Shown: positions 54,264 through 62,597 of the stretch, in pieces
How the letters are laid out: each line of letters begins with the position of its first letter
Position numbering within the stretch: position 1 is the first letter of the stretch
From: DATMNR01 sp963702765
GTDB taxonomy: Bacteria > Chloroflexota > Ktedonobacteria > Ktedonobacterales > Ktedonobacteraceae
Direction of reading: 5' to 3'
Assembly (NCBI GenBank): GCA_963702765.1
Contig: CAVPEB010000071.1
Span: 5,183 to 69,182 of the forward strand
Length of the DNA: 64,000 nt
The notes under the pieces: model-generated
The model's input: only the letters and a program-made list of their open reading frames with translations
Database searches by the model: none
What the model was told of the DNA's origin: nothing
Position numbers and translations under genes: made by a program

Positions 54264-55727
54264 ATGCGTAAGCTACGACGTAGTCCGTTCAGCACTCGAC
54301 CAACACACCGCAAACGGTTCTCGCCTCTGATACTGGTTGGAATAGTTGTGTCTCTTGCTATTGCTCTCATCGGAGCTGGAGTCTTTGTACTCCCACATAT
54401 AGGCACTCATGCTGCAGGTGGAGCAGCGACCGTGAACATGGATTGCACATTAATAGTGCCAACACAGCCACTTACGGCTCAAGGTCTGGCAACACCATAT
54501 CAACTCGTAGCAACCAATCCTGATAATGGACCTTGTAACGAGTCGAATCCCAACCAGGCAGTTTTTGTTCAGGGAGCGGTTATTGATCCCGCAACAGGCC
54601 ATATTGCTATTTACAATCCGCTTGTGATAGATAAAGGCACAAAACCAGCAATTGCTCCTGTAGTGCCACAGCTTCCACCGGGCGGTATTGTTGCAATATG
54701 GGGTGGTGGCAACGACAACAACACTACATTACGCGGTACTCATGGTAGCCTGGGACAGGGAAATTGTGTCAATGGCGTCAATGGCTCGATATTCGGGCAA
54801 GTATGGTACTGTAATGCTCCCGCATTCTTCCAGGCAGCCAATCAAGCCATCGCAGCAGGCAAGCTTGTGCCACCACCGTTGGGTAAAGCGAAGGATGGCT
54901 TGTCCTGCCCTTCTGTCCGTGATTTCTCCGTGGTTGACCAGGATCAGAGTGATAATGTAACCTCCGATTACCTGGTTACAAGTACCGGACAAACTGCGCA
55001 AGAGACCTCAGCCAACATCGCCGCTTTGCCGAACGCAACCAGTGCAGCAAATGGCAGTGACAATCGTCTGCTGGACAGTTTTATAGATGTTGCGCTTGGC
55101 TGTACTCCCTGGATGGCTCCCGACCTGGCTGATCCAGGCCACATGGTGACAGCCCAGCCACTTAACGAACTACAGGCCGCAGCACACCAGGCTAATCCAA
55201 TAGCACTTGTACCGGGACATGACCCAATGGTCCTGGTGGGTAACAGTAGCAATCTGGATAAGATCGATGCGTACCGTGTAGGAGTTGATCAGCCAATTGT
55301 GCAGAATCTACAAGCAGCTAGCACACGTCTCTATTGTACAAATCTGCTTGCCATTGGACCGCAGCGCATACTGCTAGATGCTCACATGACAAAAGTAATC
55401 CCTCCACCTGACCCGGCGGCAGCAAACACACTTTTCACCTTTCTGGCCCAGAGGTTCGTTGCAAGCTATGGCGCGGTAGCCCCAGGGCTTAACTGCGCGA
55501 AATTGATTGGCCAGCCTGATCCTATCAGTGTGAAGACGGACGGAAATGGGGTGGCAGTTGATGCAACTATCAATGGTACAACGATTTACACACCCTTTGA
55601 CTGCTCGATTAATGGCACGGTATTGATGGGATGCTCTGGTACAACCACTATTAATGGGCAAACGTGCTCATTTGTATACGATAAGAATGCGCGCCAGGTA
55701 AATATAACCTGTCCAGCAGCGCAATAG
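54264..55727 (+). CDS. Secreted/anchored protein, unknown
   Basis: 487 residues. A basic start, membrane helix at about 24-46 (LVGIVVSLAIALIGAGVFVL) with possible cleavage after THAAGG, then an extracellular domain of about 430 residues. It is rich in Asn/Gly/Thr with eight or more cysteines spaced as if for disulfides (NGPCNESN, NCVNGVNG, CTLIVPTQPL, CSINGTVLMGCSG). The middle contains GGIVAIWGGGNDNNTTLRGTHGS. No enzyme motif recognised. It stands alone after a strong palindrome. AGGAAA precedes ATG 54264. Confidence 0.7.
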   Translation: MRKLRRSPFSTRPTHRKRFSPLILVGIVVSLAIALIGAGVFVLPHIGTHAAGGAATVNMDCTLIVPTQPLTAQGLATPYQLVATNPDNGPCNESNPNQAVFVQGAVIDPATGHIAIYNPLVIDKGTKPAIAPVVPQLPPGGIVAIWGGGNDNNTTLRGTHGSLGQGNCVNGVNGSIFGQVWYCNAPAFFQAANQAIAAGKLVPPPLGKAKDGLSCPSVRDFSVVDQDQSDNVTSDYLVTSTGQTAQETSANIAALPNATSAANGSDNRLLDSFIDVALGCTPWMAPDLADPGHMVTAQPLNELQAAAHQANPIALVPGHDPMVLVGNSSNLDKIDAYRVGVDQPIVQNLQAASTRLYCTNLLAIGPQRILLDAHMTKVIPPPDPAAANTLFTFLAQRFVASYGAVAPGLNCAKLIGQPDPISVKTDGNGVAVDATINGTTIYTPFDCSINGTVLMGCSGTTTINGQTCSFVYDKNARQVNITCPAAQ

Positions 55728-55931
55728 AACCATCTCTTAACGTTGTGAACATAGCGTAATTGTGATTCTTCTGTTATTTTTCCAGCCTGTTCTGTGAAAG
55801 ATTTGAGAGAGTGTAGTGATATGCTCCTAATGAAAGGTGGAAGTGGATGCATTATGCAAAGAGAGTGTTATAGCTAATCACTACATAAAATCCAGATGTG
55901 ATGTGGTGAAAAGACAAAGGAGATGAGTACA

Positions 55932-56234
55932 ATGGCAGAAGAATTTACTATCAAAGAGTATGAGAGGGCGGAAGCTGAGTTGCGGACCAGTAAGCGGCAT
56001 GAGAACTTTTACACCCATGCAGCCTTATATGTGCTGATCAATGCTCTGTTGATCATAATCAACGTGGCTTTCATAACAGCATTTCCCTGGTGCCTCATTC
56101 CGCTCGTTCTCTGGGGCGTAGGCTTGCTTGCGCACTACTTCGAAGCTTTTGTCTGGGTAACCAATGACACCCAGACGTGGGAAGCAAAAATCGAATATCG
56201 TGCGCGCGAAATTCACAGTGGAAATATAGCGTAA
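55932..56234 (+). CDS. 2TM-domain protein
   Basis: About 100 residues with two membrane helices (near 35-55 and 60-80) joined by the short turn FPW, and flanked by FYTHAALYVLINALLIIINV and a C-terminal basic helix. This matches the 2TM family seen in bacteria and at the ends of some histidine kinases; function unknown. ATG 55932 fits the GGAG spacing better than ATG 55923. Confidence 0.75.
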   Translation: MAEEFTIKEYERAEAELRTSKRHENFYTHAALYVLINALLIIINVAFITAFPWCLIPLVLWGVGLLAHYFEAFVWVTNDTQTWEAKIEYRAREIHSGNIA

Positions 56235-56312
56235 CCCGCAGGCTCTCTATTGAGATGCATGGCCTGTCGTGCTCCACTACACCTGAAAGGGCCAATCGTG
56301 GAAAAAAATATC

Positions 56313-56879
56313 ATGTGGAAACCGTGGAGCGAGCCAGGCCTTGAGCATCTGTGCCTGCTGCGACAGGATGGAGGTATGCTCGCGAACAGTATTATTGTAG
56401 GAGTCAGTAATCGCATGCCGTTTCGTCTACACTACGAAATAACATGCGATTCAAATTGGAACGTAAAAGAACTGGACCTGGTACTTTTAAGTGGCAGCCA
56501 TAAGAGTTTGAAGATACGGGCAGATGGACAGGGCCATTGGTTTACACACACGGGCGACCCTATCTCACGCCTTGATGGCTGCATTGACGTTGATATCTCT
56601 GCTACCCCTTTCACAAACACGCTTCCCATTCGTCGCCTTGAGCTTAAACCTGGCCAATCGGCTGAACTCCTTGTTGCTTATGTTTTGATACCAGAAATAG
56701 AACTGATGACTGATAAGCAGCGTTATACCTGTTTAGAATTGAATGCTCATGGTGGGTTGTACAAGTACGAGAGTATGGAGAGTGATTTCAAGGCCGAGTT
56801 GCCCGTCGATAGCGATGGATTAGTGATAGATTACCCGGGTCTATTTAAGAGCATATGGCGATCTGAAGTACCGGCGTAA
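56313..56879 (+). CDS. Putative glycolipid-binding domain protein
   Basis: About 188 residues resembling the putative glycolipid-binding family (DUF1089). Matching parts are WSEPGLEHLCLLRQDGG, the strand RLHYEITCDSNWNVKELDL, the core LDGCIDVDISATPFTNTLPIRRLEL, and the ending VDSDGLVIDYPGLFKSIW. No signal peptide. Role unknown. The start at 56313 is preferred on family alignment; an in-frame ATG at 56250 is possible. It converges with the methyltransferase gene, three bases from its stop. Confidence 0.75.
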   Translation: MWKPWSEPGLEHLCLLRQDGGMLANSIIVGVSNRMPFRLHYEITCDSNWNVKELDLVLLSGSHKSLKIRADGQGHWFTHTGDPISRLDGCIDVDISATPFTNTLPIRRLELKPGQSAELLVAYVLIPEIELMTDKQRYTCLELNAHGGLYKYESMESDFKAELPVDSDGLVIDYPGLFKSIWRSEVPA

Positions 56880-56881
56880 TC

Positions 56882-59422
56882 TTACAATGGGAAACCACCA
56901 TATTTCTCGATGACAGCATCGATTTCATGCATCAGATTGCCTGTCTCGAGCAGTATAGCAACAATATGTTGATAATGAGCTATGTCATCATCGCTTAGCG
57001 CGCGACCTTTACGATCTTTCAGCCATTTCTTGCAGATCTGATAACCACCAATTGAGAAATCCCACGCTTCCCGTGGTACACCGTCAAAGTATTGCGTCGC
57101 ATTGATCCATACCTGATCTTGTGTCTTGTAGCACACATCGACTACGGTGTTCAATCCGGAAACGGGAAAAGCAGAAACCAATTGTACGGGCTTCTCCATC
57201 ACATGCAAGCTGACCAGCCAATCGCCCAGGGAACACAACGCGCGAAAAAGCGCAACATTTGATGTGAGAGACACGCGTGGAAAATCAATCTTTAGAAACG
57301 GCGCATATCGCTTGCGATAGGTAGGAGAATAGAAAAGCGCGTACATATATGCGAAGATATCTTCTGGGCCAAAAGTATACTCCAGATCACCATGCCCATA
57401 CGGTATCCACTTGATTTGTAACCGCGCTGCACAGTCTCCAATGAAATTGTCATCCAAGTTGACTTTACAGGCTCCTGTTGCGCTATCGTCAGACAAGTAG
57501 AGCGGAAAGAGGTTATTGCCACCCCGTCTGTACAGGTTGAAGTCAGTGATTGAGCGAGTACAAAACGCAATATCCCATTCGTTTTGATCGATGACATGTC
57601 CTGCTCGACCAATAGCCAGTCCAATATTTGTTCCATCCAGCATATGCCGCATCACTCGTTCACGTCTGTGTACTGTGACTGAACGGTTGAAGATCGTCCA
57701 CCGCTTATCAAAGGGACGGTACAGAATCTCTATAATATCTCGATGCCACGTGTTTTGCTGCAATTGACGCTTTGCTACAGGATATTGCCACTGACTCTGA
57801 GAGCATAAGCGGAAGATTTGACGTGCCTCTTCTTCAGTCTCGGTTGAAAGAAAGCGCTCGATTTTGGCACACGCTTCATATTTCGTCCAGGAAATAGCAA
57901 ACTGATCGTGGCAGGTCACTACTCCAGGTGCAGGATCGCCATTTGGTCGAAAAATATCGGCTACACTCCATCCAGCGTTATATTCTGCTCCATAGAGGCT
58001 CTCTTGCGGCGAGAAAAGGTAGAATGGAGCCTGGGGGTCGAGAATTGTCCATTGCGTATTGGAAAGATTATGCTCAGCGAGCCATGTATATTTACCATCA
58101 CTTAGAGTTACTCGTCCCTGAAGATCACGCTGATAGACTTCTCGCAATCCCCACAGGTCAGCATGGTGAACAGTAGCTAAAGTCGGGGAATCTTCACCTG
58201 AAATGTAAGGGCGGGGCTTGCCCCCGACCTGTATTCTTCCATCCTGTACTCTCCCACTCTGCACTCCTACACCTCCAAAATCACGATTTTTTACAAAAAT
58301 ACTAATAGCCACACCCTGCTGAATGTCAAAGACATTTTCATCTTTTGAACCATACGGAGTTTGTTCTTGCTTTTTTCTATTGCCGTGCAGATCAAGGATA
58401 TAGATTTCATCGAAACTCTGTAGCAGACTGCGCCGCATGCCCCGAAAGGTGGGGTTATCCAGATAGCTATGATTCGTGATGAAGGCCAGAATACCATTAC
58501 CAACCTGTTCAATATGCCATTGAGCGAAACGCATAAATTTAACGTAGTCATCACTCAACCATTTTGCCTGTCCAGGTTTTCTCAATTCCGGGCAATGCTC
58601 TTTGTAGGTTTCGATCAATGATGTGATCCATTGGCCTTTATTAGACGAGTGCCCGGCAAAAGGGGGATTACCAAGCACTACCAGTACCTGCGGGACATTC
58701 TCTTGCTCCTGCTTTATAAGAGTCTCTTTCACCTCTTCTAATGTGTTGGCCAGGTAGATATTCGGCTGCTTGTTATGTTGCAAGCGATATGCCCACTTCT
58801 GACGTTCTGGTTCTGGTACATCAAATGCAGCCAGTTGAATAGCAAGTTTCAAGTGAGCAATAGTGTACGGAACGTCGAGTAGTTCAAACCCGAAAAGATG
58901 AGGTAATAAATGTACATGAATGCAATCCTGCCAGCCATCAGAATCACTTTTAGCCTGGAACTTATCACGAATGTGTTTTATAACTGCCTGTAAAAAATTG
59001 CCTGTACCACATGCAGGATCAAGCAACAATATTTTTTCTGAAATCTCAGCTAACCCATTATGATAGTTAAAGTGAGAGCGAAGAAGGAAGTCTATAGAGC
59101 GCACCATATAGGACACTATGGGATCAGGAGTATAATATACCCCGCGTGATTCACGCAATTGAGGATTAGACTGTTCTAAAAACTTCTCGTGAAAGTAGCT
59201 TAGCGGATCTTTGTGGCTGGAATGTTGATTGGAACGCGCTAAGGTTTCAATACTCGTTTCTGCTTCCGGCAGGCTAACAAGCGCATTCACAAGGTGATCT
59301 AATAGTTCATTGCTGACTTCCATTTCGCCGATTGTGCCAAAGAACTCCTGCAGAAATGGAATATTACCTGGCTTACTGTACAAAGGATTGCCTACCTTGC
59401 ATCGATGGAAGGGCATCGCCAA
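56882..59422 (-). CDS. Type IIG/ISP-like N6-adenine DNA methyltransferase, 5'-truncated
   Basis: 846 residues of a large restriction-modification protein. SRGVYYTPDPIVSYMVRSID leads into SAM motif I (LLDPACGTGNFL, 133-144) and the catalytic NPPF (252-255), then a target-recognition and C-terminal ISP-type region to the end. Family members begin 150 or more residues earlier with a nuclease or helicase part. Here the frame begins right at the right end of an IS605 element (TTG 59422), so the N-terminus was lost. Residues about 390-410 (VGVQSGRVQDGRIQVGGKPRP) are low-complexity and match a dispersed repeat. Methylation might persist; cleavage is unlikely. Confidence 0.85.
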   Translation of the reverse strand: MAMPFHRCKVGNPLYSKPGNIPFLQEFFGTIGEMEVSNELLDHLVNALVSLPEAETSIETLARSNQHSSHKDPLSYFHEKFLEQSNPQLRESRGVYYTPDPIVSYMVRSIDFLLRSHFNYHNGLAEISEKILLLDPACGTGNFLQAVIKHIRDKFQAKSDSDGWQDCIHVHLLPHLFGFELLDVPYTIAHLKLAIQLAAFDVPEPERQKWAYRLQHNKQPNIYLANTLEEVKETLIKQEQENVPQVLVVLGNPPFAGHSSNKGQWITSLIETYKEHCPELRKPGQAKWLSDDYVKFMRFAQWHIEQVGNGILAFITNHSYLDNPTFRGMRRSLLQSFDEIYILDLHGNRKKQEQTPYGSKDENVFDIQQGVAISIFVKNRDFGGVGVQSGRVQDGRIQVGGKPRPYISGEDSPTLATVHHADLWGLREVYQRDLQGRVTLSDGKYTWLAEHNLSNTQWTILDPQAPFYLFSPQESLYGAEYNAGWSVADIFRPNGDPAPGVVTCHDQFAISWTKYEACAKIERFLSTETEEEARQIFRLCSQSQWQYPVAKRQLQQNTWHRDIIEILYRPFDKRWTIFNRSVTVHRRERVMRHMLDGTNIGLAIGRAGHVIDQNEWDIAFCTRSITDFNLYRRGGNNLFPLYLSDDSATGACKVNLDDNFIGDCAARLQIKWIPYGHGDLEYTFGPEDIFAYMYALFYSPTYRKRYAPFLKIDFPRVSLTSNVALFRALCSLGDWLVSLHVMEKPVQLVSAFPVSGLNTVVDVCYKTQDQVWINATQYFDGVPREAWDFSIGGYQICKKWLKDRKGRALSDDDIAHYQHIVAILLETGNLMHEIDAVIEKYGGFPL
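58200..58229. repeat. Dispersed GC-rich hairpin repeat within the methyltransferase gene
   Basis: Inverse reads GGTCGGGGGCAAGCCCCGCC then CTTACATTTC, matching 52237-52266 in most positions. It lies in frame, so the protein stays open. Confidence 0.6.
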
Positions 59423-59430
59423 TGTTGTAG

Positions 59431-59530
59431 TGACACTCCGCTAGGGCTGAAGCCCAACGACTTCCGTCCTCACAGTTTCTCATAAGGACCTTTCCTCCTT
59501 ATGAGCTACACCGTCACGCGGCGTATACCG
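59431..59530 (-). ncRNA. Candidate TnpB omega RNA (right-end RNA)
   Basis: On the minus strand the 3' end of the TnpB gene runs into GGGCTTCAGCCC (59444-59455 hairpin) and ends GGAGTGTCAC at 59430. In known TnpB systems this right-end transcript is the guide RNA scaffold and the flanking bases form the guide, here TACAACATTGGCGATG, which lies in the methyltransferase gene. The 5' limit is a guess. Confidence 0.45.
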
Positions 59531-60669
59531 CATCCCGATGGGGGGTGCCATATCCCCGACTACTGGGCCGCAGCCCAGATACTTTTGCCGGATGTTGATC
59601 GCGCCAACCGCATCCCGATGCCAGGTCAAGCCACACTGCTTGTTCGTGCAGTGGAACACGCGCCCGCTCACCTTGCTCTTGCGCCGATGCTTACACCATG
59701 GGCACGTGCGAGACGTGTAGGCTCCTCTTGCAAGGCTACCTGCATGCCGCGCCGCTGGGCCTTGTAGGTGAGCTTGTGCCGGACGCTACCTGCTGACCAC
59801 TGGTGGATCTTCTGGTTGTTCTTAGGGCCAACATCTGCTCTTGTGTCGTAGATCGCGCACATCGCCAATCACGAGCGTTCGCACGCCTGCCTGCTGCAGC
59901 GTGGTGATGAGGCTGCGTGTGTTTGCTGATGTTCGATCTCGCTTGATTTGATGCTTGAGCTTCCCCAGTTGTTTTTTCTTGGAGCTGATAAGCCGCTTGC
60001 GCCGTTTGCTGCCTTTCTTCATGCGCCCGTCGATGCGACTATTCAAGGGTCGCTGAGCAATTTGTTGCGGTACTGGACTTTGGCACGCAGCAAGCGGCCG
60101 TTGAGGATGTGGGTTTCGGTGCCATCGTAAGAGACGGCCATGTGAACTTCCCCTAGGTCGATGCCCGTGACTTTCTCACCATATGAGGTGCTTGCCTCCG
60201 CTGCCTTCGTAGGTCGCGATTGCCTCATACTCCGTACCTGTCCAGTGAACGACCACCGTTTTCGGCGTTTCCCAGGGCCACGACAGCACAAGCGGCAGCG
60301 TTGCCTTTGCCATTGGAGAGGGTGAGGGTGCATGTTCTGGTGGTGCATGGCAGTGCGCTTGTACTCGATGCGGAAGTACCACTTGCGTTTGTGTGGTGGT
60401 CGAGCGTCGGGGTCGCTTTTGCGGCGTTCCCGCCAACTGTTGAGGGCGGCAAAGAACGCTTGCACGCAGGCGTCGGCGGTGTGGGCATGCAGTTTGTGAG
60501 AGGTGTAGAGGCGCATGAGGTGCTTCGGCTTGAGCCACACTCCCTTGCGCCGCACCGTGCGCCAAAAGAAGACCAGCGTCTCTGAGTAGAGCCTTGCGCA
60601 CTCGCGGGCTAACTCATCCAACTGCTCCGTCTTTCCGATTTTCACACGGCGTACCAGATAGTTACTCAT
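59480..60669 (-). pseudogene. TnpB (Cas12-ancestor nuclease), frameshifted
   Basis: Begins MSNYLVRRVKIGKTEQLDELARECARLYSETLVFF at ATG 60669. RuvC-I is KVTGIDLGEVHMAVSYDG. A frame change near 60045 leads to the bridge helix MKKGSKRRKRLISSKKKQLGKLKHQIKRD and RTLVIGDVRDL (RuvC-II region). Another shift near 59825-59700 leads to FHCTNKQCGLTWHRDAVGAINI (zinc finger and RuvC-III Asp). Two or more indels; catalytic parts are otherwise present. Native TnpB is an RNA-guided endonuclease of about 400 residues. Confidence 0.85.
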
Positions 60670-60750
60670 ATGCTTGTATTCTTTTTCCTTGCTGTAAAAG
60701 TGGCACCGTACTCCATAAAGAGATGCAGGTGTGTGGTCGAGGGCGCCTAA

Positions 60751-60773
60751 CCACTGGGGTTGAAACCCCGTGG
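60751..60773. repeat. Left-end hairpin of the IS605-type element
   Basis: CCAC-TGGGG-TTGAAA-CCCC-GTGG is an imperfect subterminal palindrome of the kind recognised by the Y1 transposase TnpA. Confidence 0.6.
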
Positions 60774-60999
60774 CTTGCGGCGGACTCAAGCCCTTCACTG
60801 TCAGAAGAACTATACCTGTTCGATCCCAAATCAGTAAAATCGGGTATCAAATGTACAAGCGTTCCTGGCATGATGCCTGATCTTCAAGTATAACGGATGA
60901 GATATACCCGTACAACAATTTCATTATACATGGACAAGCACGTGTATCACGTCACAAAGTACTTTTTGGAGCAGGGATTATAATTTCGTTCTAACAGTA

Positions 61000-62484
61000 C
61001 TGACATCCACTCATAACTCCCCTGGAGGGTGCCAGCCGTGTAAGAAAGCAGCAATCTTGGGAGGAAGTCCCTGGTGTGCAGTTGCATAGTTCGAGAGAGT
61101 AGCCTGGGTAGCCAGCATCTCAAAGAGACGACCGAGGCCACGCATGAGGGTCATTTTGCCTGGTCTGCGATCCTTATGGGGTTCCCAGCCACCGAGTTTG
61201 GCCAACAATTGCACTTCGACCCAGTCGAAGGTGACCCCCAGGTCAAAAAGAAATCCCGCCGCGACCCAGGCCAAGGCCACTAACGTCCGAATGGCTTGCC
61301 AATCGAGCACTTGCACCTCTTCCCAGCCCAGGCAGGTTTTCAAAAATTTGAAACTGTCCTCCACACTCCAGCGTTGGCGATACATGGCAAAGATGCGCAC
61401 TGCACTTGGCGCATCGGTGACCGGCCAATCGGTCATGAGCAGCCACGGATCCCAATCAGTGCCCAGCACGCGCACCTCCACCAGCCACACGTCGCGCGTG
61501 ACAGGCTTGCCTGGCCCTGTGCGACGCACATTCGTCTGGTAGGTCACACGCAGCGGACAAGCTGCGAGCTTCACCTTCACTGGTTGCTTCTTAGGGCGCA
61601 CTTGCTTGCCGCGTTTGACTTCCATCGTCGTTTCAGCCTGCGCCAGTGGGCGCAGGTGTACTCTCGCCTGGGCAATGTCCCCCTCATGCCACTCTCCCTG
61701 TCGATCTTGGAACGCGACCGTGCGATCGGTATGATAGAGGCGCGAGACGACATGCTCCTGCTGCTCCCAGATCGTGCGCCACACCGCGATATCGTCAAAG
61801 CCGCTATCTAAGAGCCACGTTACTGTCTTGTGCTCTTTGAGCGGAGCCAACGCCTGGCTGACCGTCTGCAGCGCCTCTTGTACTTCTTTCGGCTCGCTCA
61901 CAAACTCCGGTGCCTGACTACTGACGAACCGATGATACAGCAAGCCACGCCGTCCAGGCGTCAGTCCGATCACATTCAGTGTGCGATAGCCGGGCACCAA
62001 CTGCTCATCCAGGTCCCGCACCTGCATCAGGTACGGCATGGCTTCGGCGTACGGCTTGCGCAGGTCTGAGCTGTCGGCAATCAGCCACAGTTCGTCTTCT
62101 GGCGCTTGCGCTAGCTGCTCCACTGCCACCTCACGCAAGCGCTTGGTCAGATGCTCCGCATCCAACTCTGAGCGCTTCGTACTCAGTCCGGTTGCCAACC
62201 GGATCACGCGTTGTGACCCTTTCTTTCCTTTGCTCAACTCCGCTGACCTCGCTGCAATCTGTTGGCAAATCAGACTGCCTGCTGCAATGATGCCTTTCAC
62301 CGTTTCTCCAAACGTCTTGCGGGTTCTCTGGTCACCGATCAACGTATCAAAGTGCTTCACATAGCTCGTTAAGGGGTCGTCCCATGTGGTGTTCCACTCC
62401 ATCTGTCTTTCCTCCTCCTTGTAGAACATACCTTCTCCTTCTTACTACGTTTGCAGGGACCCTTGAGTTATGAGTGGATGTCAG
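61000..62484 (-). mobile_element. IS4-type insertion sequence with perfect ends
   Basis: 20-bp perfect terminal inverted repeats (CTGACATCCACTCATAACTC at 61000-61019; inverse at 62465-62484) are flanked by the 7-bp direct repeat AACAGTA (60993-60999 and 62485-62491). 1485 bp. With an intact transposase this is a recent, probably active copy. Confidence 0.92.
61011..62402 (-). CDS. IS4-type DDE transposase
   Basis: About 463 residues, uninterrupted. DDE residues lie in LIADSSDLRKPYAEAM, TWLLDSGFDD and the YREK-like signature YRQRWSVEDSFKFLK near residue 370, typical of the IS4 group. ATG 62402 is preferred because GGAGGAGG precedes it by eight bases; 62429 is also possible. The gene fills the element almost end to end; its stop lies within 12 bases of the inner repeat edge. 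Confidence 0.9.
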   Translation of the reverse strand: MEWNTTWDDPLTSYVKHFDTLIGDQRTRKTFGETVKGIIAAGSLICQQIAARSAELSKGKKGSQRVIRLATGLSTKRSELDAEHLTKRLREVAVEQLAQAPEDELWLIADSSDLRKPYAEAMPYLMQVRDLDEQLVPGYRTLNVIGLTPGRRGLLYHRFVSSQAPEFVSEPKEVQEALQTVSQALAPLKEHKTVTWLLDSGFDDIAVWRTIWEQQEHVVSRLYHTDRTVAFQDRQGEWHEGDIAQARVHLRPLAQAETTMEVKRGKQVRPKKQPVKVKLAACPLRVTYQTNVRRTGPGKPVTRDVWLVEVRVLGTDWDPWLLMTDWPVTDAPSAVRIFAMYRQRWSVEDSFKFLKTCLGWEEVQVLDWQAIRTLVALAWVAAGFLFDLGVTFDWVEVQLLAKLGGWEPHKDRRPGKMTLMRGLGRLFEMLATQATLSNYATAHQGLPPKIAAFLHGWHPPGEL

Positions 62485-62494
62485 AACAGTACAC

Positions 62495-62522
62495 TTGACA
62501 GTAATAGCAAGTGCATTATATA
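62495..62522 (+). promoter_or_regulatory. Promoter of the STAND NTPase gene
   Basis: TTGACA (62495), 16 bases, TATATA (62517). It begins four bases after the IS4 target duplication, so the insertion just missed it. Confidence 0.55.
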
Positions 62523-62597
62523 TATGTGATACCAAACACACATGAGATACCATTTAACGTGTTGCAATCAAACGAAATGTGATGAGGTTCTGAAGGA

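Larger units (their letters stand above)
59430..60800 (-). mobile_element. IS200/IS605-type element (tnpB only)
   Basis: Right end near 59430 with a GGGCTTCAGCCC hairpin; left end hairpin at 60751-60773. tnpB is present and tnpA absent, as in many non-autonomous IS605 elements. The exact left boundary is unknown. Confidence 0.65.
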
